Shown here piece after piece: positions 8,557 to 16,202 of a stretch of DNA of 64,000 nt. Below the pieces are notes generated by a model. It worked only from the letters and a program-made list of their open reading frames with translations. It searched no databases and was not told where the DNA came from. Origin of the DNA: JBGSUE01 sp041753515 (GTDB lineage Bacteria > Patescibacteriota > Microgenomatia > UBA10105 > UBA927). The stretch is taken from positions 12,628-76,627 of the forward strand of contig JBGSUE010000045.1 of the NCBI GenBank assembly GCA_041753515.1. Direction: 5' to 3'. A program made the position numbers and the translations under genes. Within the stretch, counting starts at the first letter, position 1. The number at the start of each line of letters is the position of its first letter.

Positions 8557-10326
8557 CAAATTAGCATGTTTTACCCCGAACTTATCAGCAAGAAGTTGCT
8601 GAATAAGATATTGTGGTAAATTAAGTTGAATATCAATCTTGTCAGGTATTAACTGATCCTTCTTTGGTACACCAGCAATGCGATCCTTGTCGGTCTTTGG
8701 TCGGGCATACACAACAACTTGATCTATGATCATATGGATGAGTTCATACAATTCTTTTTCATCCTTTTCTGCTTTATTCAAGGCTTTCTCGTATTTTTTG
8801 GCATAAAGCTCCAGACTATACACATAGCCCTTTGATAAAGACTCCTGAGCAAGCTCAAAATCAATCTTTTTAATGCTTTCATTGCAATTACTTTCTTGTT
8901 TTTTTAATTCAGCAATTTGCTTGTTCAGTTCTTCAATATCAATATGTCCATGTGCGTGTTGATTGAGGATATTAGTCTTGATCTTGGGTATGGCATTAAG
9001 TATCTTAGTCCATCGCTTTCGTTCTTTTTTCAAACGATCAATGTTAATGCGAGATGAGTCTAACCCTTTCTGATATTCGTAAGTAGCTTTGGGATTGCTT
9101 AAAAGTTGCTTAACAAACTCAATAACATATTCTTCTAACTCATCTGCTGGAATAGGTATTACTGGACAGTTGTTCTGAGGGTATTTCTTCTTGTTTTTTC
9201 TGTTGCATTGGTAATAATAGGAAAAGTCTAATTTTTTACCTACATATTTTCTTGCTCCTGTCCAAGACCATTCGGATTCTTTTGATCCTCCCAGACTCCT
9301 GCAATGGTCGCATTTTAATAGACCAGATAGCAAGTAAAAATGTTGGTCAACCTTTCTCTGGGCAAGAGTTCTCCTTGCAGAGACCTCCTTCAATATCTTT
9401 TGAGCCAAATCAAACAATGGTTGCGGGATTATTGGCTCATGTTTATATGGAGATAATTTCCACTCACCCTTTGGTAAACGCTTACTTTTAACTGTCTTGT
9501 CGTAGTAGCGAGTACCGATATACACCTCATCCTCCAAGATCGATCTCACTGTTTCCATACGCCAGAAATGTATTGGGTTGGTCTTGCGAGGTTTTCCCTT
9601 GCGCTTGTTGTTGTTAATCGCTGAGATTTCAGGACTAACCATTTTTTGCTCCTGGAGAGTGTCTGCAATTTTCTGTGGACTGAGTCCACCTGTTGTAAAT
9701 AATCCAAAAATCATTTCTACAACATCAGATTCTTCCTTGAGAATTACCAAGTGTCCATTTTCGTCCTTGTTGTAACCATAAGGAGCGTTAGCCCCCATTA
9801 ACTTTCCTTGTTTTATCGCTTCTTCACGACCACCTCTGGTTCTTGCCAAGATATTTTCTCGTTCAAGTTCTGCAAGGACGCCCATAATGCCAAGCATAGC
9901 CTTACCAAATGGGGTAGAAGTATCTATACTTTCAGTTGCCGAGAGAAACTCAATTTTATTTTCTTCAAAAAACTCAACAGTATCCATCAGTATCCGAAGT
10001 TTTCTGGCAAAACGATCTATCTTGAAAACTGCCACTGTATCAAAAGGTTTGTTACCCTTGGGAGCGAGAAGATAATCCTCCATCAATTTTCTGAAACCTG
10101 GTCTTTCTTCAAGTTTTACAGTTCCACTAATGTCATCATTATAGACGTGGTTTTCACCAGCAAATACAAATGATGGTTGCCCACTGTTCATATTTAACTT
10201 CGTTTTCAATAATGCTTCCACTGCTGATCTCTGAACATTAGGCCCAAACTTTTCTGCCTGATCATCTGTTGAGACTCGAATGTAAAAGGCAACCCTTCGT
10301 GGGATTTCTTGCTGTTTTCTATCCAT
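8554..10326 (-). CDS. Large serine recombinase (site-specific integrase)
   Basis: A 590-residue serine integrase. The N-terminal resolvase domain has the catalytic serine in YIRVSTDDQ (Ser19) and DRFARKLR. A recombinase domain follows, then a zinc ribbon (CDHCRSLGG ... YYYQC ... NCPV, about residues 335-390) and a C-terminal coiled coil. Such enzymes integrate and excise DNA between short att sites. The TGA stop is the complement of tRNA-Lys bases 8554-8556, so the gene end lies at the attachment site. A promoter TTGTGT-17-TATAAT about 60 bases upstream gives a leadered message, unlike the host genes. Confidence 0.93.
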   Translation of the reverse strand: MDRKQQEIPRRVAFYIRVSTDDQAEKFGPNVQRSAVEALLKTKLNMNSGQPSFVFAGENHVYNDDISGTVKLEERPGFRKLMEDYLLAPKGNKPFDTVAVFKIDRFARKLRILMDTVEFFEENKIEFLSATESIDTSTPFGKAMLGIMGVLAELERENILARTRGGREEAIKQGKLMGANAPYGYNKDENGHLVILKEESDVVEMIFGLFTTGGLSPQKIADTLQEQKMVSPEISAINNNKRKGKPRKTNPIHFWRMETVRSILEDEVYIGTRYYDKTVKSKRLPKGEWKLSPYKHEPIIPQPLFDLAQKILKEVSARRTLAQRKVDQHFYLLSGLLKCDHCRSLGGSKESEWSWTGARKYVGKKLDFSYYYQCNRKNKKKYPQNNCPVIPIPADELEEYVIEFVKQLLSNPKATYEYQKGLDSSRINIDRLKKERKRWTKILNAIPKIKTNILNQHAHGHIDIEELNKQIAELKKQESNCNESIKKIDFELAQESLSKGYVYSLELYAKKYEKALNKAEKDEKELYELIHMIIDQVVVYARPKTDKDRIAGVPKKDQLIPDKIDIQLNLPQYLIQQLLADKFGVKHANL

Positions 10327-10369
10327 ATTTCTTTACACTTGCAACAAGAGATAAGATTAAGTTCCTGGT

Positions 10370-10416
10370 GGGTTATCTCTATTTAGAGTATTATACTAAT
10401 TTTAGCGAGATTACAC
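10370..10416 (-). promoter_or_regulatory. Promoter of the serine recombinase
   Basis: On the minus strand TTGTGT and TATAAT are separated by 17 bases in the 129-base gap between the recombinase and the gene before it. The box is about 60 bases before the recombinase start, leaving a real 5' leader. Confidence 0.55.
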
Positions 10417-10456
10417 AAAGAGTTGAGTGAGGGTTTTGAAGTTATACTCGATAAAA

Positions 10457-11152
10457 TCAACTTGGGACAGGCTGACTAATTACAGGTTTCCCTGAATAGT
10501 CAATTAAAGTTAAGCCATTTTTAGCCAAAATTTCTGCCAATCTTACTTCGGGTGGCCTGAAATCATGGGGAGTATCATCAAATGAAACTGATTCTTCAAT
10601 AATCTTGGTTTTTTCTTCAACCAGTAGGTGTAGGTTATTTCTTCCAATAAAGTCGTTAATGACCTTCATAACAGAGAGGACTGGCGTTACAGAATCGTTG
10701 ACGATTTTGAGTGGCATCCCTATCTTTTCTTCTTGCTCCAACGCCTTATCAAGTCGTTTGACTAACTTTGGTAACAGTTTTGTGGACAGGTACTCCATTT
10801 GCTCCAGTGAGGCTTTTTGCAAATCAGATCGTAGTAAGTCCAATTCAACTTCTTGTTTAACGACCAGTGCAATCCGTTTCGTGAGGCTGGCTTTATGATA
10901 CTTATTCCTGTAATTCTCAACTGCCTTGTAACTGGGAAGTTCAACTGCTGGATATTGCTCACAAAGAGCTGCTAAGGCTTTTACTGGAGAAAGTTTATGA
11001 GTAAGAAGCTCATCGAGCTTGGTTCTTACTTCCTGGGGCAAAGCATGGATACTGGACTTAAAACCATCTCGTTTAAGTTGAGTTGCTTTCTGGAGATTGG
11101 CAACTCGGGTGAGATAGAAGTCGTCTTGTGGATTAGTATTTGGATCAATCAT
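10457..11152 (-). CDS. Unknown helical protein of the integrated element
   Basis: A 231-residue, mostly helical protein. Residues about 35-85 could form a helix-turn-helix (SPVKALAALCEQYPAVELP), and about 85-135 look like a coiled coil. The architecture recalls phage small-terminase or DNA-binding accessory proteins, but I do not recognise a family. TATAAT lies 13 bases before the ATG inside a short inverted repeat (TTCGCT/AGCGAA at 11154-11176). It precedes the recombinase in the same direction with its own promoter. Confidence 0.65.
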   Translation of the reverse strand: MIDPNTNPQDDFYLTRVANLQKATQLKRDGFKSSIHALPQEVRTKLDELLTHKLSPVKALAALCEQYPAVELPSYKAVENYRNKYHKASLTKRIALVVKQEVELDLLRSDLQKASLEQMEYLSTKLLPKLVKRLDKALEQEEKIGMPLKIVNDSVTPVLSVMKVINDFIGRNNLHLLVEEKTKIIEESVSFDDTPHDFRPPEVRLAEILAKNGLTLIDYSGKPVISQPVPS

Positions 11153-11247
11153 ATTCGCTTACTTAATTATAGCGAAAATGAGGGGTTTTGATCCATCTAT
11201 TTACAATTACTATCCTTCCATTTAGAAGGCTGCTGACCTGGAAAGTG

Positions 11248-12231
11248 TTACGAAAGCACTTTTTCTTTCAATTGCCCTATTAGTTTTCCCTCAATTTCAA
11301 TTTCACCGCTTTTTAATTGCTCTTGCGTATCAAACTCAGTATCAAATCCAGGTATGTGGATTTTACCATCTGGTTTTGTTCTTCCAGATTTAACCTTTTT
11401 CACCAACTCCGAGGAATTTTGCTTAAACTTATCAGTTCCAATTAAAAGATTTGGGCTAAATGCCATATAAAATGTTCCCCAATCTCCTTCATCAAATACA
11501 AAAGATGCTCCTGTCAATGCACCAGCCAACAACTCCACCACCATTGCAAGACCAGACCCTTTATATGAACGATCAAACGGAAGAATCGCACCTTTCATAG
11601 CTAATTCTGGATCGGTGGTTAATTCACCATTTTTATCTACTGCGACATTTTCGGGTAACTTTTGACCTAACACCTTTGCCCTAACCAATCCATACCATGT
11701 TATTGCTGATGCAGCCATATCAAAGACGATAGGGTGTTCAATCGTTGGAAAGCCAAATGCGATAGGATTCGTACCATATGCCGGATCAATTCCTCCATGA
11801 TGTAATACTCCTCGTGGAGAACTTGCTGCTACAATTCCTATTAAATCTTGCTGTGCCATTTTTCTGGCATAGTAACTGATTGCCCCGACACTTGAAAAAG
11901 TATTATTTGTACCTACAACAGCAAATCCTTTTTTCTTTGCGATCTCTATTGCCTTATCTGTTGCAACTTGAGCTGCAAGAGGTCCAGCTGCCCCTCCACC
12001 ATCAATTAAAGCTGATAGCTCTGTCTCTTTAATAGTCTTTGGAGGGTATTTTGGTTTTATATCCTGAGCAGGCTCTGAACCAAGTAATTTGAGCAGTCCT
12101 TGAGTGTTTTTCCCTGTAAGTTCTGCGTACAAAAAAACATCAGCAATTTTCTCTGCTTCATCAGCTGAATAGTATTTGCTTGTTAGAGCTTTTGTCATTA
12201 GCTCTCTCAACTTTGAGATTTTTATCTTCAT
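11248..12231 (-). CDS. Ldh-family NAD(P)H oxidoreductase (malate/L-lactate type 2)
   Basis: A 327-residue protein with family motifs YGTNPIAFGFP, HHGG, FDMAAS and SYKGSGLAMVVELLAGAL. Members oxidise 2-hydroxy acids or reduce imines with NAD(P). The region that normally reads NSxHFG, with the catalytic histidine, is NNTFSSVG here, so the usual catalytic His is missing. TAAAAT in an extended TGA context ends 6 bases before the ATG, so the message is probably leaderless. A metabolic gene in a recombinase-bearing element is unusual; it is probably cargo. Confidence 0.85.
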   Translation of the reverse strand: MKIKISKLRELMTKALTSKYYSADEAEKIADVFLYAELTGKNTQGLLKLLGSEPAQDIKPKYPPKTIKETELSALIDGGGAAGPLAAQVATDKAIEIAKKKGFAVVGTNNTFSSVGAISYYARKMAQQDLIGIVAASSPRGVLHHGGIDPAYGTNPIAFGFPTIEHPIVFDMAASAITWYGLVRAKVLGQKLPENVAVDKNGELTTDPELAMKGAILPFDRSYKGSGLAMVVELLAGALTGASFVFDEGDWGTFYMAFSPNLLIGTDKFKQNSSELVKKVKSGRTKPDGKIHIPGFDTEFDTQEQLKSGEIEIEGKLIGQLKEKVLS

Positions 12232-12269
12232 AGCGTTATTTTATCAGAAAGTGATCCCGTCTGACATAA

Positions 12270-12296
12270 GAAAACCCCTCCATGAAGAAGGGGCTT
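12270..12296 (-). terminator. Intrinsic terminator of the DUF4352 gene
   Basis: On the minus strand CCCCT (12293-12289) pairs with AGGGG (12279-12275) around a 9-base loop, flanked by A/T-rich arms and followed by TTTT. It lies between the DUF4352 stop and the Ldh start. Confidence 0.65.
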
Positions 12297-12320
12297 TCTC
12301 TTAAAGAACAGGCCTATTCT

Positions 12321-12875
12321 TTACTGTAATTTCACTTTTGCACCTTTGCCAAATAATGAACCTTTGACAAGAAGCATAGGATTACTAATATCTGATGGTA
12401 AATCAAATACTAAGTCTCCTGTGACAGAAAGTGATGGTTGAACCTGTTGCAAGAACAGATCAACATTTCCCTGAGCCATACCTTTGGCTGTTTGACCCTC
12501 GATTGAGCGTTCAAACTCACGACCTTGATCATCAGTCACTTTTGCCATTGAACTGTCAAAAGTAGCTGTCTTGTTACCTTTATTTTCTATCTTCAAAGTC
12601 ACAACATAGAATGTGCCTTGTGAGTTCTTCTGGGTGTATGAATTACCCAGAGACTTTGCAGTTTCAACATTGGTAACTGTGAAAGCTAAATCACCATCTT
12701 GGACTACTTCATTAAGTCCATATTGTTTTTCGCTTTCAGCCTTACTACCTCCATTGGAAGCAGAATTACTGTTGGAGTTAGATGATTGATTGTCTGACTT
12801 TCCAGCTCCAGCAATTGCTCCGATAACGATAAGTACAACGAAGCCGATAAGACCCCATTTTAGGATTTTCTTCAT
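12321..12875 (-). CDS. DUF4352 exported protein
   Basis: A 184-residue protein with an N-terminal transmembrane or signal segment (about residues 5-24), a Ser/Asn-rich linker, and an Ig-like DUF4352 domain (YGLNEVVQDGDLAFTV ... FYVVTLKIENKGNKTA). DUF4352 proteins are common exported proteins on phages and integrative elements; function unknown. A promoter with TATAAT (minus, 12963-12958) lies upstream, and the start overlaps the stop of a possible 12-codon leader peptide. Confidence 0.85.
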   Translation of the reverse strand: MKKILKWGLIGFVVLIVIGAIAGAGKSDNQSSNSNSNSASNGGSKAESEKQYGLNEVVQDGDLAFTVTNVETAKSLGNSYTQKNSQGTFYVVTLKIENKGNKTATFDSSMAKVTDDQGREFERSIEGQTAKGMAQGNVDLFLQQVQPSLSVTGDLVFDLPSDISNPMLLVKGSLFGKGAKVKLQ

Positions 12876-12910
12876 AATGTGTTCACCCCCCTTCGAGTTA
12901 GGTTACTCAT
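12872..12910 (-). CDS. Possible 12-residue leader peptide before DUF4352 gene
   Basis: ATG at 12910 opens a 12-codon frame (MSNLTRRGVNTL) whose TGA overlaps the ATG of the DUF4352 gene as ATGA. It is preceded by AAAGGAAC at a suitable distance for ribosome binding. The transcript upstream also has a short inverted repeat (CTATTTTCTAAAAAAATAG). Overlap and ribosome site make coupled translation plausible, but a frame this short can occur by chance. Confidence 0.35.
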   Translation of the reverse strand: MSNLTRRGVNTL

Positions 12911-12967
12911 AATTTGTTCCTTTCTATTTTTTTAGAAAATAGATGGTTATAAGCGTAATTATAGCAG

Positions 12968-13007
12968 AAAACACCCATTGTAGTGCGTGGATTAGTATGG
13001 GTGTTTT
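12968..13007. promoter_or_regulatory. Inverted repeat between DUF4352 gene and XRE regulator
   Basis: AAAACACCCAT (12968-12978) and its complement ATGGGTGTTTT (12997-13007) are separated by 18 bases. The repeat covers the -35 region of the minus-strand promoter and lies just upstream of the XRE gene. It is a natural candidate for an operator of that regulator; as an RNA it could also act as a terminator. Confidence 0.5.
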
Positions 13008-13022
13008 TTATGTAATAAGAGC

Positions 13023-13280
13023 ATGAAACCAAAAACGATCGAAAGATCACAGGAAAGGAGAGAGGAAAAGAAGAAGTTTGGTTCTAAAATTGGCAAGCAT
13101 CTGAGAAAGATTAGAGAGTCAAAAAATATCAGTCAGGAAAATCTTTCTTTGGCTGCTGGCTACTACCGAACTTATGTAGGTAAGATTGAGATGGGTAACT
13201 ATTCTCCCAGTATGCACACAATTTGGAGACTATCGCATACGTTGGGTATGTCACTCGAGGACTTCTTCAAAGGATTTTAA
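13023..13280 (+). CDS. XRE-family HTH transcriptional regulator
   Basis: An 85-residue protein with a charged N-terminus and a Cro/CI-type helix-turn-helix (GKHLRKIRESKNISQENLS ... YYRTYVGKIEMGNYSPS). Such small regulators usually control the element that carries them. TGTAAT ends 6 bases before the ATG, matching the leaderless pattern. It diverges from the DUF4352 gene across an inverted repeat and meets the next minus-strand gene tail to tail with one base between. Confidence 0.9.
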   Translation: MKPKTIERSQERREEKKKFGSKIGKHLRKIRESKNISQENLSLAAGYYRTYVGKIEMGNYSPSMHTIWRLSHTLGMSLEDFFKGF

Positions 13281-13281
13281 T

Positions 13282-13740
13282 CTATTGGCTTTTTGGCATA
13301 TTCCGATGTATATCAATAAACCATCGGCTAAACTCATCTCTTAAATTTCTGATCCAATTAGCAATATCTTGTCCTTCACTCATCAATTCCATAAAGCGTT
13401 TATCGTAGTATTCTTTCTGAAAATGGAATACTCCATTTCGATAGCGTCTAAGCAATTCAACATTTGGAGATTTTAGTAGTGAATCAATTTTAGGATCAGT
13501 CAATTTTAATTCTTGCCATCCTTCAATAAGCACATAGAAAGTTCCATACCAAAGAGACATATAAAGAAAAGTATCAATGCCATTTTCAGTTTTTGGTAAT
13601 TCCACAGCAACAGGTTTCGACTCTGCCCTTTTAAGAATCTCATCGAAATGAACTCTCATTCTATCTGCCCAAATAAAATATCTATGCAGTGTGATAATTT
13701 CAGGTGTTAATTGGTTTTTGGTATCAGGATTTTCTGACAT
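13282..13740 (-). CDS. Unknown protein, possibly HEPN-like
   Basis: A 152-residue helical protein; family not recognised with certainty. The segment RRYRNGVFHFQKEY resembles the RxxxxH type motif of HEPN-fold proteins, many of which are RNases in toxin-antitoxin or defence systems; this is a tentative reading. An upstream in-frame ATG at 13788 would overlap the next gene, but TATAAT (13747-13752, minus strand) ends exactly 6 bases before ATG 13740, so that start is chosen. Confidence 0.65.
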   Translation of the reverse strand: MSENPDTKNQLTPEIITLHRYFIWADRMRVHFDEILKRAESKPVAVELPKTENGIDTFLYMSLWYGTFYVLIEGWQELKLTDPKIDSLLKSPNVELLRRYRNGVFHFQKEYYDKRFMELMSEGQDIANWIRNLRDEFSRWFIDIHRNMPKSQ

Positions 13741-13759
13741 ATTCGTATTATATCGAAAA

Positions 13760-14401
13760 TCAGAATTGAGATTCATCTCTTTCCTCAAAAAACTGATACA
13801 GCTCTAAGCACGCTTTCTTTGTTTTATCCTCCCCAGCAATATGCTTTTTATTCTTTATTCTTGATCCTTCTCGAAAGAACTCATTATCATCTTTGCCTAA
13901 TTCACGGCCTCGTTCAGTATGCTCATCAATGGCATATTCAGGTATCTCAGGCTTCCATCCTTGCTCTTTGCGTTTCAGAAGCACACCACCGAGATAATCA
14001 GTGTGACGTGATTTCTTGCTCCGAGCCATGTACGAAATGATGAACCCAAGAACATTGTTATCAACTTGGATCATTTTCTTTACCTTATCTTGAGCCAGCA
14101 GAGAAGAATATGTACTACTTACAAGAATCATTGCTTCTGGATTTGCCAGTCCAATATCTTCACCAGCGATAACTTGTAATCTTCTGAAACAGTATCGCCA
14201 AAATCCTGATTCATTTAGTTCAAATGCCCAATATGAAGCCATCAACTCATTACCTCTGCGGATTTCCTTTTGTAAAGCACTGACTATCTCATCTAACTTA
14301 TATCCATTTTTTGTTCTCAGTTCAAAACCTTTATACTTTTCAACCTTTTGTTCTTCGGTTTCTGTTGGTGTGTTTAATAATTTTTGTTGCTTTGTTTTCA
14401 T
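13760..14401 (-). CDS. Stand-alone RarA/MgsA C-terminal-like protein
   Basis: A 213-residue protein without an AAA+ module. Residues about 40-110 (EIRRGNELMASYWAFEL ... RRLQVIAGEDIGLANPEA) resemble the C-terminal cluster domain of the replication-fork ATPase RarA (MgsA), where the equivalent reads ASEDIGLADP. In RarA this region mediates oligomerisation and contacts. The C-terminal 80 residues are charged. A separate version on a mobile element could modulate host RarA, which is inference. Its start is preceded by a palindrome at 14420-14436. Confidence 0.6.
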   Translation of the reverse strand: MKTKQQKLLNTPTETEEQKVEKYKGFELRTKNGYKLDEIVSALQKEIRRGNELMASYWAFELNESGFWRYCFRRLQVIAGEDIGLANPEAMILVSSTYSSLLAQDKVKKMIQVDNNVLGFIISYMARSKKSRHTDYLGGVLLKRKEQGWKPEIPEYAIDEHTERGRELGKDDNEFFREGSRIKNKKHIAGEDKTKKACLELYQFFEERDESQF

Positions 14402-14419
14402 AGTTTAGCTGTCATTATT

Positions 14420-14436
14420 TGCGACAGGCTGTCGCA
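14420..14436. promoter_or_regulatory. Perfect inverted repeat TGCGACAG-G-CTGTCGCA
   Basis: Two 8-base arms around one central base lie 19 bases upstream of the RarA-like gene and downstream of the tyrosine integrase stop. The form suits a dimeric repressor or a recombinase core; neither can be confirmed from sequence. Confidence 0.45.
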
Positions 14437-14496
14437 TATTTAATGGTTAATTTTTTAGGTGCTGTAATGAGAGTTATAGCTGGTTGAGTCATATTT

Positions 14497-15396
14497 TTAG
14501 TCAAAATTGATGGTATTAAATGTCTCGTAAAATCTTGGTAAATCAGCTTTCTTTTTAAGATTGTCATTGTAGACTTGAAGCATTTCTAAACTTTTGTGTC
14601 TGGTGTACTGGGCAACTGTAAGAATGTCACCTTTGTATGCCTTGATTAACTTGGTAGTGAAGTAGTGACGAAAGCCATGAACTGTTTTGTCAATCTCAAG
14701 GCTTCTAAGAATCGGGTTTATTAGGCAACGTATTGATTTGGTAGTTAAACGATGGTTTCGGCTGTTATTGCTGGTACTGGTGAATAACGCACCATCAGCA
14801 ATTTTGTATTGCCTAATGTAATCTTTGAGGGCTGCAACAGCTACTGGATGTAAATCAATGATTTCTTTGTCATCCTGTCCCTTACCTTGAATAAAGGCTA
14901 CCTGTGAAACAAGATCAATTTCAGTTACATCCAGGCGAACTATCTCAATTTGTCTAAGTCCTTGCAGAATCAGGAGACTTAAAAGGGCTTTGATTCGACT
15001 GGTGGAAAGATTAGAGTTTTGGGCTTGAATGTAGCTGAGGATTCTTTGTACTTCTTCCTCTGAAAAGCCATCTTTTTTATGTTTTCTGCTTTGTTGAAAG
15101 GATTTTACGTTTTGTGTAATGTCTATTGGCAAGTACCCTTGACGATGTAATTCTTTGCAATATACCCTTGCCACAATTAAATACTTATTCTTAGTGCTGA
15201 CAGCAAAATCAGTCCGTTGAGACAGGTGTCGCTTATATTCTAAGTAGCTATGCTTGGTAAATCCCTGTTTTTTAATGAAATCAATAAAACTGCCAATTCT
15301 TGAATAGTATTCTCGCCTGGTGTTTTCTGAGATATCCAAATGAGCGAATACCTGTGCGTTCCAATCAATAGGTACTAAATTATTTTCCATAACCAT
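14497..15396 (-). CDS. Tyrosine recombinase (phage-type integrase)
   Basis: A 299-residue integrase: an N-terminal SAM-like core-binding domain (NTRREYYSRIGSFIDF) and a C-terminal catalytic domain with Arg in LILQGLRQIEIVRL, HGFRHYF (HxxR), and HKSLEMLQVYND with the nucleophilic Tyr. A TTG in frame exists at 15420, but GGAG 5 bases before ATG 15396 favours the latter. It is the second recombinase class in this element and is not next to a visible tRNA, so it may belong to a nested or older insertion. Confidence 0.92.
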   Translation of the reverse strand: MVMENNLVPIDWNAQVFAHLDISENTRREYYSRIGSFIDFIKKQGFTKHSYLEYKRHLSQRTDFAVSTKNKYLIVARVYCKELHRQGYLPIDITQNVKSFQQSRKHKKDGFSEEEVQRILSYIQAQNSNLSTSRIKALLSLLILQGLRQIEIVRLDVTEIDLVSQVAFIQGKGQDDKEIIDLHPVAVAALKDYIRQYKIADGALFTSTSNNSRNHRLTTKSIRCLINPILRSLEIDKTVHGFRHYFTTKLIKAYKGDILTVAQYTRHKSLEMLQVYNDNLKKKADLPRFYETFNTINFD

Positions 15397-15729
15397 CTCT
15401 GCTCCAAGCAAGGAGTTCAAACAATTTGTAACTATTTCTGGTGGAGTTATTGATTCTTCTGATGATTTCTGCTTGCGAGAGAAGTGTTGAAGATTTTCTG
15501 ATTTTTCTTTTCCTAATTTCCTTACTTTTTATTGCCATATCAATCTAATTAACGATTATTTGTTGTATATGTATATGATACCTGAGCTCAACCTCTTGTC
15601 AAATTGAGGGTATCCAGATGGATTGATTTGATAGGCCATAGCGTATTTTCCAGAATGGTATCTGTTTTTTGGAAGAATAAAACTTCGTTAAGACTTTTCT
15701 GATAAAATATAATAGTGAAATCAGTCAAT
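15397..15729. other. Non-coding region between integrase and plus-strand cargo
   Basis: 333 bases without a credible gene. It holds three GGTATC/GATACC hexamers (near 15578, 15609 and 15656), which could be integrase arm sites or operators, and TATAAT at 15708-15713 directing transcription of the cargo genes. The rest is AT-rich and unremarkable. Confidence 0.5.
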
Positions 15730-16179
15730 ATGACAAATAATAATCTTTCGGTGGTTGACGCAATCAATCTTTCTTCTATTGAGTTACTTGTACCGCTAAT
15801 TGATAAGTACCCAGTACTGAAGAACATTTTGAATAATAGTAAAAGCAAAAATCCTTCAGATGACTGGGATTATTTTATGACCGCAGCAGGATCAGGGATT
15901 GTTTTGATCTCAAGCGAAACATACAAAGGCGAGCATAATGAAGTGAAATCCAGAGCTTCTGAAATATACAAAGATATACATAGAGCAATTGAGGACTTTA
16001 TTGCCTTCATGAACAAAAATAAAGCCACTGATAAGCTGATCCCTCCCACGATCGGCTTATGGGTACTTTGGAACATCAAGCAAGAAGAACCTTCCTACGA
16101 TGAAATGAAAGAACTTGCACCTGTAATAGGTAATTTACTTATTAAAATTATCTCTGACTGGAAAAGCAGCAGAAGTTAG
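15730..16179 (+). CDS. Unknown cargo protein 1
   Basis: A 149-residue, mostly helical soluble protein without recognised motif. ATG 15730 lies 16 bases after a good TATAAT (15708-15713); an in-frame GTG at 15715 is one base after the box and cannot be a leadered start. It is the first gene of a plus-strand run to 19951, with 23 bases before the next gene. Confidence 0.6.
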   Translation: MTNNNLSVVDAINLSSIELLVPLIDKYPVLKNILNNSKSKNPSDDWDYFMTAAGSGIVLISSETYKGEHNEVKSRASEIYKDIHRAIEDFIAFMNKNKATDKLIPPTIGLWVLWNIKQEEPSYDEMKELAPVIGNLLIKIISDWKSSRS

Positions 16180-16202
16180 TAATTCTTTGGAGGTAGAAGT
16201 AA

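Noticed and set aside
12966..13010. Ordinary terminator between DUF4352 gene and XRE gene
   Set aside because: The two genes diverge, so no transcript needs to end there; the position over the promoter fits an operator better, though a terminator function is not excluded.
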